A stretch of 64,000 bases of DNA from Enoplosus armatus (GCF_043641665.1 NC_092188.1:19303704-19367703), one strand, 5' to 3'; shown: positions 25,249 through 39,200, counted from the stretch's first letter. Notes: a model not told the origin generated them from the letters alone. Numbers and translations are program-made.

Positions 25249-26874
25249 GGAAAGATTTTAGGATTTGCTCATACTAGAATACCACATATTGTTGGGGACT
25301 TTGTTGGGGATCATTTTACTTTCAACCTGTCTGAGAAAAGATGTGAACTTGTTGCTCTCAGCTTATTGATGCCATGTCAAACAAAGACATGGGAAAATAT
25401 TTTGTCTAAACTTGGAAATGTCCAACATAAAATACAAACTGTATGCTATGATCCACAACTAACCCAACTAGATAACTTAAAACGTAGTGCAGCAGGTTAG
25501 TGTATTAACTAACAACAGAAGTTTAGGCAACAACAACCATGACGGACACCCATATTGATGTTTTATTAAACAAAAAAGAACAAATTTTGATGGACCTGCA
25601 GGTGAAAGGATTAGACATCTAGGAGGACCTTGGTTGTGTGCTGATAAGTCACGATGTTGAGCTGGATCATGAAAACAGGAAAAATCCAAGGCCCTCGAGT
25701 TGAGCATGGACCAGATGTAGCATGGCCAGAATAGCATTGTCTATCTGTTTATAGGCTGATAAGCAAAGACAGGGGACCTACGATAGTGGTCTCAGAGGAC
25801 TTCATTACTAGCGATGTAAAGGCAACCTGGCAACAGTTGTTACTGGCCTCCGAAGGTTTGGAAATCAACATCTCAGCTGTATGATAACATGGAGATACAG
25901 TACAACACATTGTCGTTATGTCGAAGATATCGGATCCCGCCCAAAACTCCCACGTGTCCTACTTGTCATTGCCATTCAACACCAAGGCCAATTCAACCCA
26001 GGTCTGCACAACCTTTACTATACATGAATGTAGCATCGACATGGCAGTGAGATATTACCAAAATGGCAATACAGTGGCTGTTAACAAGACCAGAGAGGCC
26101 TCTTGGCAAGAATGATCTATTTAATGAGTAAATGGATGGAATGTACTGGGATGTATTCTTGGTTAGAGCCAAAAGCATTTTACTTTATACTTATAATGAT
26201 TGGAAAACAATTTATGATAAGTAGACTTTTAAGTATAACCCTTGTTGGATGTCAGTAAATCTGAATGGGCCAATGGGCATATGACGATTTTGGTCATTGA
26301 CTGATTTAGCAGTTATGTGTATGGACCCATAGCTGCAGTAATGACCAGAAATTACCCAGTGAAAGCAGTCTCATATGGGGGTCAAACAGTGGTTGAATGA
26401 TCATTCAACAGGCCCACATCACATTCGAGTCCCCTGTATAAAGGAGTGGTAGCGTGTTTGACCTGCCAGTGTTGTATTTGGTCTAAGGGGATGAATTATT
26501 GGTAAAACCTTTTCCAGAATATTTACTCCTGCTCTCCCTGACATGTGACCCAGACACACAAAAGACTCCTGGTGAAAGCTTGAAAGCTGCCTGTGTAAAA
26601 CAAACATTCAACAATCCACATCATATTTTCAATGTCACATTGTAAATTGAGAGGATAACAGGCCAAAGAGGGGAACAAAACACCACCGAACAATACAAAG
26701 CACACATATGTGCAAGGTACACTGCTAATTATTTTCATGTTCATGTTTTCGGATGGATTTGTTTCTTTTAGGATCTCTCTTTATTTTGTGACCTGTGTGT
26801 TCATGATGTGGATTTGGACTGAGTTCAAATTTTACAACAAGGACTATGGAGGATCTCTGGCATCCCCTAGGTGA
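25249..26874 (+). pseudogene. Broken coding-like stretch, possible retroelement envelope or membrane-protein relic
   Basis: I do not recognise the family. On the plus strand, several open pieces in different frames follow one another: 25249-25497 (83 codons), 25559-25657 (33), 25735-26112 (126 codons interrupted only by a tandem TGA-TAA at 25882-25887), about 26490-26642, 26646-26768, and a last frame to TGA at 26872. Their composition is protein-like and not repeat-like. There are Cys residues, several N-x-S/T sites in different pieces, and near the end a strongly hydrophobic segment followed by a short polar tail. AATAAA follows at 26879-26884. Stops and frameshifts mean it cannot be translated intact. 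A glycoprotein-type pattern suggests an old envelope-like or receptor gene, but no LTRs, integrase or polymerase motifs were seen. Chance open frames remain possible. Confidence 0.35.
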
Positions 26875-26884
26875 GAGGAATAAA

Positions 26885-29800
26885 ACTGTGATTTGTAGTC
26901 AGAAGTTCTGCCAAGGAAGCCCATAGCTTGAGGGCTCAGAGACGAACAAGACAGACAAGAGCATACAGTAAACTGGTCCACCGAACGTCAGAAACACAGG
27001 GTTTTTTTTTTCTCCATCATTTGATCCATTCCGCATCAGTCTGAGAGAAAAAAAAATAATTGGCCGTTTAGAGGCACAAAAAGAAAGTTTGCCTTTGTTC
27101 TGAATCTGCATAAGAGTCACCACCATACATTATCATGAATAATACATCCATATCTCCTCCATAGCCACGGGTGGTAGGGATTAGATAAAACGCCATAAAT
27201 AAGCTTCAAAGCCCGCTGTATGCCGTTTTGTTACACCTCGCCATAGAGGCCTTTCCTTTAATCACAAACTTAGCCTTAGCTGGTGGGGCCCTTTTGTTGT
27301 GATTGTGCTGGTGTCGCTATTAGTGCGGGGCGGCCCCGTCTGTACATACGTATTCATTTACCTAATTAACACGGAACTCACACTGGGAGTCAAATGAAAG
27401 CTACCGTAGGGGAGTCACAGAGAACAAAGCCTGGCGAGGAAACCCAGCTTCCTACTGTTGCCCGCCACCGAAATAAAAAAAAAGGAAAGACACCCGGACG
27501 GGCCTTTGGTTAACTATTTATCTAAAAATATAGATGATGCACTGACACCATTCTCCGAAAAAGAAGCCCTTCCTTCTCCGTGTGTCTGTCCATTGCCTCT
27601 CATGCAAATGATATATTGTATTAGAAAAGGACGTTTTTTTGTTGATTTTGTTGATGGCAATGAACATGATACATGCCTACAGTTTTTCTACTAACTGTGT
27701 AGGCTCTTAACGTTTGGCAAATATATCAGTTATATCAAGAACTTGCTCAATGTTCATCAACTTTGGAGATACAGTCTCTTACATGTACTTCTGTTCTACA
27801 TTCTAGAAGTGTATACAGCTACTTTAACTCAGTAGAAACTCACATAATTAACACTTTATTTTTAGTGACATTTCAAAGGTTTGCTTAAAATTTGCTTGAC
27901 AGTTGGATGGGAATAGCGTCTGTCTATCTGTGTTTACATCTCTCTGTTCTTTGCCTTTTTCCCTCTGAGGTTCAGCACTCACCATCTTGTGTTAATTTAA
28001 CGAGTTGGATGTCTTTAAGGACTGATTATCTTTAATTAACACAGTAAGATAGATGCTCATTTTATCTGTGTCTTATCTCTGCCTTGTACTCTGTCAGGTT
28101 ATTTTCACGGCTTATCACCAACTGCAATGTAATAACATGGGCTACCTGATGTGTATTATGTGAAACGTTAAACTGTAATATTGTTTCCAAAAATGGATTC
28201 TAATTAACTTTGTCGGCTTTTCTTTGCAGTTATTTACATAAACTAATGATCTGGGGTTTTTAAAAAATTTTTTTTAACAGTTTTCAGGAGGACGGCATAC
28301 ACTGATGTCCCAGTGACTGCCAGTACAGTCCAGAGAAGAAAGAATTAACAATATGCTGTATAATCCAAATATCAACACATGGAGATATTTGACAGGTGGA
28401 AGTTGTTATATGAGTCAGGAAATGAAATACAAAACAGTGTTTTGAAGTGTCTTATCAATTGGTTGGTTAGAAATAACAAATCATGTGATACTATAACTGT
28501 CCATTGAAACTCTGTTCAATGAAATACTACAATTTAAAAAAAAACCCATATCTATGCATAATTCACCCTATTGCCAGACAAATATATTCTGCAAAACCCC
28601 AGATATTACGTTTAGTGTTGAAGTCAATTACTTTATTCAATATCTGCACATGGTAACTACGGTATGGTTAAGATTGGAGAGAGATCATGGTTTTGGTAAA
28701 CAAACAATGGTTAACGGAGGTTAGGGATAGTCAACTGAAACGCTTGGTTATGGGTGGGGAAAGGTCAAGGACAGTTAATAAAAAGGCAGGTCTATCACAG
28801 GATGCAAACTCCGGTCGTTAGCATTAGACGTACTGTGAGGTGTGCAATTGTCCAATATGGACGTGATTCCTAGAGAGAGGGCTGCATAATTATAATTCTG
28901 TTGGAAGTATTGCAGTACAGTGGTGAAGTGTAGTACTGATACATTTTACAGTAAGTAATTAATCAAACAAGCTGTGTCTCGATCATGTAAGGAGTGGACA
29001 ACACCGACTGATATTCAAGCAATAACTAATTCAAGTGTGCCAATGTAATAACAAACAATGAATGAGGCCGACTCTGTGCCATTCCCTTTGCTAATTTTCC
29101 AACATCACACCCCATCGAAATGGATTATTGCACTGTCTGCCACCACGGCCACTTGGTGACCTTTCTTTGAACATTTTTTGACTAATGACCTTAGATTCTT
29201 ACAATAATGAAAGACTTACAAAAATATGAGCAAATTAATATTGTTACCCAAGAAAATATAGTTCATGTAAAGGTGGAAAAAAGTATTGAGAGAGGTGAGA
29301 TTTGGCATTTCAGGAATGAAGTAAACTTGTATGTTCATTTCAGGTCTTACCCCTAACAATACCTAAAGAGCCTTCCTTTATTTTGTACTGTAAAAATTGT
29401 GTATTACATAACCCATAAAGAGGTGAACACGTGCTGTTTGTGATGCTCACACACACACACACAAAACCACGGAGATTAATTACGAGGGGTTGGATGTTGC
29501 ATCAGCAGCCAATTATCACCTGAGGAGAGTCGGTTGGCCTCTGTCGGTTAGCAGCTACCCTTCTTTCTTCTCGCGCCTCTCCTGAAATCAGCTGCCCATC
29601 AGCCACCAGCAAATTGGACCGGAGCCAGGAAACATATTACCACCCAAACACACAGTGACAACAAATCTGGGATCGCAGTAATAAACTCTAATCTATCAAG
29701 AAGAATGAGGGATGAAGGACGGAGCCCGGTCAGAGAGCTGCAGCACACCGAGGAGAGAGTGGAGGGACATGAGAGAAATGAGTGATGTGTTTAAACTTCA

Positions 29801-31734
29801 TTCATCTGGGGAAACTCCACGGTGATTTGCTGGTGGCTGCCGGGTAGTTCCATGGGAGCGGCCGGGTGTTCGGTGCCTTGTTCAAAGGAGCTATCAAAGG
29901 TTTGCCTAGCTGATGTGGGAATTTGAACCAGACCACAACAGAAAAGCATTGTAAAGATGAAAGAAGTGATGATGCCTGTAGAAGAGGAGAAAAGGGCAAT
30001 GTGAGCGGAGGAGATGGACAGACACATGGAGAGAGAGACAGAGAGAGTGAAGGGTGGAGGGCGTCTCATGAGTGATTTCAGTGAACACAGATTCGCCCCT
30101 CACCAGCGGCCTGACCTCCTCTCACTTGGATGATCCTTGTTGTCATGGAGACTAGCAAAACAAGTGTGACACGTCTCTGCCCCCCGCCTCCCCCAGCCCC
30201 TATATCTGAGTGATGAAAATGAATGTGGCCCCAGGATCAACACGCTGCCATATTGGCAAAGAATCAATACTTTTTCCCTCTGTCTTGCATCGGTCCAGTA
30301 AGCTGTAACATATCAATCCATATGTGCGCGCAGTCTAAACTAATCCTCCATGTTTGTGTGAGTTGTGTGTGTGTGTGTGCATGCGAGGGAAGAGGAAAAT
30401 GTTGCATTGAACAAAAGCTGCCCAGCATGTTTGAACTGCTCCATTAAAACAATCTTTGTTTTTGATACAGAGAAGGAGAAAAGGAGCAAGCTGACTGAAC
30501 ACAGACTGGATGTCAGTCTAAGATGGAGGTTTTTTTTGTTGTTTTGTTTTTCTTTTCTTTAAATTCTGTTTCTCATTACTGTTCGGAGCCTCAAGCAGTG
30601 AGGAGAGGAAAAAAAAGCAGAGCAACACTGTGCCTGAGCCCAGGGGCCCCCAGGAGCCACGGGGGGTCCCTACTTTGATGGAGGCCTGAGCATCATTAGA
30701 ACAGATAGCATGATGGGGTCAGAAACACACTGCTACCACTGCACCGCTTCTGCAAACTCCTAGCAGCACTCTCACTGACAAACGCAGACACCAATATGTG
30801 TTTCCATCCAGCTATTTCGGTGTGACTTATGATGTATCAAAATAGGAGAAATATCACAAAAATATTTTCAAACTTGCTTAAGGAAATAAAGAAAATATGT
30901 GCAGCTGTGGGAATGCCTTCAAATACGCTGACAGTAGAAAGGTTGAGTTTTACTGCACTTAAAGTATGGACGGATAGAAAACAAAGTTAAAACAAAACCA
31001 AAAGAAACCAAAAGAGCAGGACTTTGGAATATACAGCGACGGGTTAACAGAAAGCAGAAATTAATTATGTAACCCATTGCGGTTCGCTCCAAAAGTTCAC
31101 TGTTCATGAAAAAATTAATGTGAGCTAGCGCTTCCTTTATGGGCATAATAAAAATTATACTGTTGTACTTAAATTTTTTAATAAAGTGACTGAGAACATT
31201 TAGGGAGACTGGCATATGTTAATAAGACTGAGAGGAGCCGGCTGTCCAAACAGCATTGGGGAGGAACAATCCTGCTCTAAACCATCCCTGGTCCTCAAAG
31301 GTCAACCATATTTTCATAATAGCAGCCCTACGGCCAGATCTAAATCTGTCCTCGGAATATGGAGGCCAACCAATGAGAGGGTGTGGGAGATGAAGTGTAT
31401 TACCTGCGTGAGGCATCGTTACGACACCATCTTTATAGGTGAGCCGGATAGAAAGATGGGACTTGCGATACGCTTTATGTTTTATAGGCTGGCTTTAAGT
31501 AAATTTCTGTCAAGTGAGGAAGTGTGGAAGCCGTACTATTTGTTAGCCTTGGTCTTGGTACGTGTGTGAGGACTTGACCGATACATATTTTTACAGGCCG
31601 ATATAGATATTATGCATTTAAGTGAGACTATGGAACTTGAACAGTGCGGCTACAAGGGAACAGCTATGGGATGATGCTAAATGCTTTATTACTACTACAA
31701 CAACATTTTTGCTTATAGCTCAAATGCTAACTAA
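26885..31734. other. Intergenic: no gene seen, with a regulatory-looking segment
   Basis: A repeat-poor segment with homeodomain-like words lies at about 27130-27440. The remainder is A+T-rich with a short CA run at 29450-29463 and GT words near 30361-30380. The 117-codon frame at 31216-31569 has no domain I can name. A fragment near 31570-31610 ('ccgatacatatttttacagg') resembles a common fish repeat. Confidence 0.5.
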
Positions 31735-31885
31735 TTCTAAGAGTAGCGCAAGTGGAGAAAGTCAGGAGGTCAGCAAAATGACTCCGTAATGTCTGTTATA
31801 CAGCAACATTTACCTAAAGTTGGCAACATTAGCTACCACAAGCTACCCGTCATTCCAGACCAAGTAAGGCTGTAGCAGCAAAACC
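31735..31885 (+). repeat. Short dispersed repeat, copy A
   Basis: It shares 'gtagcgcaagtggagaaagt', 'gtcagcaaa', 'aacattagctaccacaagct' and 'gtcattccagac' with the segment at 40885-41000 in the same orientation, allowing for mismatches. Confidence 0.55.
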
Positions 31886-34800
31886 CCTAAGAAGTGTATG
31901 GCATTGAGCAAAGGTGTGTTTTGATACTTGTGAATTTACTTTTGTGAGCAAAAGATTGTTTTATTTCATCTTTCAAAAGTTACATAGTCTTGCTTTCAAG
32001 CTATCATTTCTAAAATATTTCTTACCACTTGATCCTGTCAAGTAGGTTCTGCAACCCTGAGGACACAAGACCCTCTGAATGCTGTCTCAGGTACAGACTT
32101 CAGTTCCATTACAGTTCTCAGGTCTATGTATAGATGGATGTACCGTTTAATTGAACCCTAGCAGTACCTGAGATAAGTCTAAAAGATGAGGAGACATCAG
32201 AGCAATACATATGCATATATATAACTCATCTTGATTCATTTGGACCAGAACATGGAATGATGTACCATGTTTTTCCTTGGTCAGGACCAAATGAACTAAA
32301 CAACGGTTATGAGAGTAAATCCCATTCCCTACAGTATGTTAATAATTATTATTATTATTACTGTGTGAGGCTTTGACAAGGCAACACATCAGAAAATAGT
32401 TTCACCACTATTTCTTAACTAACTAACTATGTCACCATCTACCAATCAGTAGATATGTAATCATTCAAACTGCATCATGTACATCACATCAGAGGTAGAT
32501 GACAGGTGGCTGGTTGATGTCTGAGTTTTAGTATCCACTTATCTGTACATTTTCCCAGTGGATGTGTGTGTCTCCATGTGTGTGTGTTTATGTGAGAGTG
32601 TATGTTGGGTGTTGATGTCGGGGCTATAGAGATCTCTGATGGGTTGTGTGTGTGTGTGTGTGTGTGTTCCCTGGCGGTGATGAGACCCTGTCTCTGACAC
32701 GATGCTGCTCTGTTAAGGTCAAGCCCTACAGAATGTCAGGGATGATGACACGCACTGAAAGGTTTCATCTAATCCCTCCATTTCCCCTCTTCCCCTCCGT
32801 CCCTCCAATCTGTCTCCCCCACCTCCGTCTCCGGCCCCCTCTCACTCACAAGACAAGACAGACATATACCGGCCTTCACCTAGAGTCTGCATCAAGACTC
32901 TCTGTTGGTGTGTTCGTCTATGTGTGTGTGTGTGTGTGTGTGTGTAAATAGTGTCAAGCCATGCCATCCCACTAGTAAGGCCAATTCAGAAATGCCTGAG
33001 GCCACTGTCTCTGTGTCTGCATGGTTGGCCTGGTCTTTACAACCCACTGTCAAACATCTTTACTTCTGTCTACAATGGCTGCACATTTACTGATACTTAG
33101 GTTCTACTCGGTTGCTTTAATATAGCAGGACTTACAGAGAATGCAACAGTCGAATAACCAGCAATCATGTAGATTCCCGCATGCATGTGCAAGAGATCTT
33201 TATTACACCATTTTAAAGGCTACAACAGCTTTGAAAACTGTTTTTAAATGACATCAGAAAAATATGTATAATACAGAAAAGGTTGGTCCTGATTTCAACT
33301 TTATACTTAGACAAGTGGACATCACAAATTTATGTCAAAATGTTTCATATTTAGCTGACATTTTCATCACTGCAACAGCAGAATGAGCTTTGGACTGGAC
33401 TCGAGTACAGTTCTTGTTCAAAGTGCAGGAGTAAGAGCTCCGCGGGAAGGCATGAGGAATCCTATGTATATATCCGATCCCTTCAGATCTGTTTGACTTA
33501 ACTAAAGTTTAATTCCCCTTCTTTCCACCTTTACAAAGGACGCCTCTTGACAGTCTTAGCTTGTGCGTGAAAGCAAATCTAATTCTGTTATTTCTAAATA
33601 GCGTCAAATGAATTCAATTAAGCTGCCATGAAAAAGAATGTTATTTACACCGTATGAGATTACCTGGACTTAATTTCCCGGGGTTTTAAATAATTGACAA
33701 ACAGCATGTGCGTACTTAACTAAGCCTCATATTATGCGCACAGTTGAACATGTCATCAGTTAATCTTAATGCTTTTTACTCCTACATTTCCCCTCATTTT
33801 TCCCTCTTTCCCTCGCTCGGCTGCTCCATAGTTAACACTTATTAAATTAGCAGTCATCCAGTGATCAAACAACAACCCCTCTCCATCTAGCCGACTGAAT
33901 GACGGCAGAGGTCTCCTCAGCATCTGGTGAGATGCCTAGTTTGGTACACATGAGCACAGAAGCCCTGCTAATTATGATATTTCTATTCCAGTAAAGTGTT
34001 TTGTGAAAGCACTACAGTTTGGATTTGTTTTTTAACCCTGGTAAGCAAAGAAACAATGCCGGATTCAAGATGCCTGACTTCCCCTGCACCTTCTCTAACT
34101 GTCATTTATCCACTCACCTCTGTGGATTGGGTCTGGATCAGTGGAGGAATGGCAGAGATGGAGAGAGCAGAGGAAGGGGGTGGGGGTGGGGTGGGGGGTG
34201 TGTGAAGGATTATATAAAGAAGAAGCAGCACTTGACGGTAACTGGTTGAGATTAGTGCCTTAGGGGTACAGCAGTGGCTGTGATTTTGATACTGCGCCCC
34301 CAGCTAAACGCTGAAGGCCGCCTTGCCTAGAGGAGTCTGCCTTCACCCACAGGCAGTCAAAGATTGTTTTCTTACCAGCATCTCCTCCTCCTCCTCCTCC
34401 ACCCCACAGACACCTGTCATCTCCAATGTCAAAACTCCGCACAGACAGGAAAAGACAACGCAAAGAATAAACAAAAGAAACATGCTTTTTTAAAGGCACA
34501 CTCTGCATACAGATCTGTGAGGGCGAGGCCCGGGCTTCACCTGCAGCAGCCCGAGCCAAACGTCTTCAAAGTCATGACAAACGGGGCTCTGCTGGCTATT
34601 TAGTATGAAATCTAAATAATAAAACAACTATATTATTCTTGCACGGCCATAAGTGTGGGTTATCAGTTGATTCAGTCCTCACAATAACGTCTTCAATTAA
34701 TAGCAAAAAATAAATATATTTATATTTATATAAATGAAAGGGTTCAGAGAAGTAATACAATTATTAGCAAGGCTGTCATTTCAAATCTTCATCCATGACA

Positions 34801-36117
34801 ACATCCCTGCATCAATACTAAGGTGCAAGACTGCAATACAATTAAATATGAAGAAAATAAAGGCTCTGCTAATTTTGCTAGTATTTAATGCATAATGATA
34901 AAGGATAACGTTTTTTGCCCTGATGAAGGTGTTGTGACTGAAAGCTTGGCTTTATCCATCAATACTGGCACGAGACCTAATATGTGTGCAGAGCTTTATT
35001 TTCTCCATATTTATCAGTATTCCTGCATCTAAAATTATTCTTAATCAAAACAAACAAAACCAAAGTTTCCGTGGACAAAATCAGGTAATGATCAGCTGCT
35101 GACAATTTATTATTATTTGGTTTATTTGATCAATTAAGAAAAAGGTCACCAGACATAATCAATTTAAAGAGCACAATGGAGATGCTGCCATTAGCCTGAT
35201 AACCAGACTGAATTGCTGTTTCATGCAAAAACAAAATCAGATATCTGGCAATGAGTCAAAGACCTGGAAACAGGCTATTGTGAATTCTTTTTGAGGGGAT
35301 TTTTCTTTCACTTTTTCCCTCCATAAAGATGATAAAAACAACAAGATCTAATTTGAACTCACGCCGGCGTAGGAAAAAGGGTTTTTACCAAATCAAGTGT
35401 GAATGACCTTTGCCGCTTTGAGAAAACACAGCTACCTGAGCGGTAAGAAACAGTAAACCGATCCTGGTGTGAAGTGGCCCTTGTCGTCCGTGTAGTTAAG
35501 CAGACGCATGAGATGACGTGACGCTGGCAGCCCTGCCAGGCGGTGTTGTTGCAGCCAATGGGGGGCAGAGGACACAACGGAGAGTAATGGCTGCTACATG
35601 CCATCAGCCTCACAGCGATAAAAACACGCCGCCACGATTCGTCTGCTCTGTTTTTCTCTATTTTAATTCCTTCTGTTTGTTTGTTTGTTTGTCGACCTTG
35701 CCATGTCAGGTGACCTTCCTCCATCCAGGACCCTGAAGAGAGGGGAAGGGGAGAGAAAAAAAAACAACCCAACAATGAGCAGGACGCTGACATTTCTGCA
35801 CAGAGAAACAACAAACAGCACATACAAAATGCCCCCCACGCCCCTCAGACAAATTTACTCAAAAAATATGTGTGTGTCTTGAACGTCCGAGGCTGTCCGG
35901 CTTGCAGCCACCATTGCCAAGGAAGTGTCATGGTGTCGTGACAACTTCAGCGACTGCGGTGCGATGGGTGACCCTCGGCCAGAGGAGGGGGGGCGTTGAA
36001 TCCTCCACCCACCCCGGATCCTGACAGATGTCATATACCTCCTCCATGGGCACCTTCTGTTTCCTGTTCACCTTTCTCCATCCTGCAGCGTTAGGGCTCC
36101 TGTCTCCACCTCGTCAA

Positions 36118-36119
<2 letters not shown>
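31886..36119. other. Intergenic: no gene seen
   Basis: This contains GT runs at about 32644-32667 and 32921-32944, a repeat-poor segment at about 33560-33860, a G-quadruplex-type tract at 34176-34199, CTC repeats near 34380-34400 and GTTT repeats near 35676-35692. The 154-codon minus-strand frame at 35359-35823 has no domain features. Confidence 0.5.
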
Positions 36120-36181
<62 letters not shown>

Positions 36182-36183
36182 CA

Positions 36184-36244
<61 letters not shown>

Positions 36245-36251
36245 ACACACA
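36120..36251. repeat. Long compound (CA)n microsatellite
   Basis: A CA run interrupted by AAACTCACACCC and one CATA, about 130 bases in all. Confidence 0.97.
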
Positions 36252-39200
36252 AAGGGAGAGAGATAGACAGAGAAGGAGAGACCAATATGGGTTTTTAAAC
36301 ACCAATAATTTTGAATTGGCAGTGCTGATAAAGCATTTTCAGTAGATTCCACCAAAATAAATGCAAAACTTGAACATTTTCCACCTGAATTAAATTCTTG
36401 ATAGAGAACACAAACACATCACATTTAAGCCTGCAGTTTTATTAATAAAAGGCCAAAATTGATCAGTTTAATTCTCATCGTCTGTTTGCACTTGCACTAT
36501 TCATGCCTTTTGTTTAAATACTGTCTGCTTAACATAAAAGGCCAACGTACATCCCGCGCTCTCTCTGGCATTCACATCGCCTTCTCAGAGGACGTTTCCT
36601 GTTATCTACCAAAGGCTTTTCTCTGAGAACAGTTGGTATTTTAGTCTTAGCACACCCCACTCAAAACCTGTTTGCACAGATTTTCCCAATCATCCTTCAG
36701 ACCATAGTTTGACAGAAACACTTCAACAAAATGAGATTCTGCCTCGTTACATTGTCTTATACTGTTACATCAAAAGTGTCACCAGCCCACTCGGTGAATA
36801 ACAAGTCTAACATACCAAAAAGCCTTATGATATTAGATTTCCATAAACCTTCTGTTGGCTGCCTCCTCGTAGGGATTGTGTATCATCCACTCAAAAATGC
36901 TCTCCTAGATGGAAATGCGCAGACTAAATCTGATCATGGTGCTAGATAATGTTCACTTCTCACTCCTGAAACACAGACTTGGGTAGGGAGCGGAGGGGAT
37001 CCTGTGACTAACCCATCAATCACGCTGACGTTGTGCTCAAGTGATGGATATTCTAATTTCCCTTTTATATACAGGTGCACAGGATGGATGGATGACGATT
37101 AATGGACGGCCAAGGCTGTTCCCAGAAAACAAAGAAAGACGCAGCGCAGCCTGCGGCGTCACTTTGGAGGGCAGGGGAGCTACATTTCCCCGTGTTTTGA
37201 AGATGATACCTCACATTTGGGACTTGATTTCCCTGTAAACACGTGGAGACAAAGTATATATCCTGAGGTGACAAAGGTGTTGCTAACACAACAATTGTCT
37301 TCCCTCTACAGGGGCCTACAACAGGTTTTGCAGTCACTTCTATGACAGCCCTCGACACCCTCACCTCACCTCATTTCTCACACAACCTGTTTCTCGCATA
37401 CTGTCATTGCTATCACCTCCATAATTATTCCTTAACTTTCACCCCACCGCACACTGCGCAGACCGTAATTTATTTGAAAACATCATCCTCAGGCCAACTC
37501 GGCGCGCCTTTTTGTCAAACTCTTCAAAGTCGGAGTTGTGCCAAACATCCTTTTGATGAAATCTTCTGACACATCGGCGCTGCCGGCTTGAATCTCTGAA
37601 GATGTCTCCTCAACAATCTCTCATCCTTTCTTTTCAAGCACAACTTTTTTTCTCTCTCTATGTCAGCCTTTTAAGCAAACACCTCTTTCTCATTGGTCCC
37701 ACCATTTAACCTTTTGCGCCATGCCAGAGGTTGAATGGTTTCAGCCCACTGAGACGGCCAAAGTCATCTCCGATATGGAAGCAAACAAAAATGGCACAAG
37801 TTTACGTTCACTAAATTTAGTAGGAGAAACACAATTTTCTTTTAAAAAATCCTGAAGTCTTTATGTTTTCAGCTAAATGTAAACGATTTCATCTCTGGGG
37901 CAAAAGGGTTAGAGTCATGTATGTTTTTACTGCTATAATAGGACTAAATATGTTGCCTTAATTTCAGCATATCAGCTGATTTACTGGGGCCATTTGATAC
38001 TGACTACACTCATTTCTTTAATGTTTTTGTTGGACATCAGTTGCAACTATTTCCCCTGCGATTTCCCTTCACACCTGACATTGAACATGGGCATTCATAA
38101 ACCATCCGGCGCTTGAGACTTTTCATGAGACTTAACAACCCAGCCTGAGATCTCTCTTCCACCTCTGTCCTTCTCCTTCTCTCTCTCTGTCTCACTTTAT
38201 CTCTCGCTCTCCGCCCCTTCCTCCCTGTCCGAAGCTGTCCTCCCAGCCATCTGTCATGTGATGTTTATGGGCCCTTTTGCTTTTGTGTCCTGATGACCAC
38301 TGTCACAGAGAGCTACCCATTACCGATGCGGCCTGATGAACGATGTTACCCAGACGCATTGCTGACACCCCTGTGTCCTTGGCCGCAGAGACGCTGCCTC
38401 GCTAGCCAGCTCAGGCCAGTAAAGAATGAGGACAGGGGGGACCTGGGGGAGCTGGACTGAGGACCTGTCCGTCATCCTGCCGACAGGATGCTCATATCAA
38501 CCCCCACCCCTCCCGCCGCAGTCTTCCCTCTCCTCTTTATCCAGCCAATGGAAATATGGGGCTGGTCAGCATGGCGATGGCGATGATGTTGTCATTAATC
38601 CTGAGGTGGTGAATAGCGCCCTTGCCTTTCACCTGAATATATATCTACATCTTAACAGACACAGTGAGGGACCCTCACTCCCCTCCAGAGGCCACAGAAG
38701 GTGCCCTAAAGGGTTAATGTAGGTAGAAAGAGATGATGAATGTTGTTGAGTGTGATCTTATCTGTCAAATAGAAATCTCACGGCTTGTTTTGATCTTTTA
38801 TTCAATACGCAGGTAGTGCAGCGAGCTAGAATAAAGTTTTATCTTATTGTGTTGATAGTGGTATATATATATAAGCTGTTCTAATGTGATTTTTTTTTTT
38901 ACCATGCTGTTAAATCATGTTTTTAAAGATGTGTGCTTACTCGGGTTGCTTTTGAACGTGCCCACATCCACCTGCAGATGATCATCTGTCAAATATTGTA
39001 AAATATAAGTACTGGTTCAGGGAATTAAATCAGAGATGTCTAGGTTACATACAACCATTGTTTTAATCAGCATTCAGCATCTAAATTACTATTTTTTCTT
39101 TTTTTCAAGTTGAAATTTACTAATAAAAATGCTGTTGAAACAACTGTAATATGCAACCAAGACCAGAGGTTCCCAACCCAGGACTTGAGACCCCCTAAAG

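Noticed and set aside
31216..31569. 117-codon plus-strand frame
   Set aside because: No recognisable motif, mixed composition, no good splice context; length is compatible with chance.
35359..35823. 154-codon minus-strand frame
   Set aside because: Ser/Cys/Arg-rich without any domain; likely chance in G+C-balanced sequence.
36028..36355. Long Cys-Val / His-Thr frames on both strands
   Set aside because: They are translations of the CA/GT repeat at 36120-36251; the same applies to similar frames at 22671-22987, 24818-25054, 39847-40129, 50113-50304, 51070-51363 and 60897-61587.
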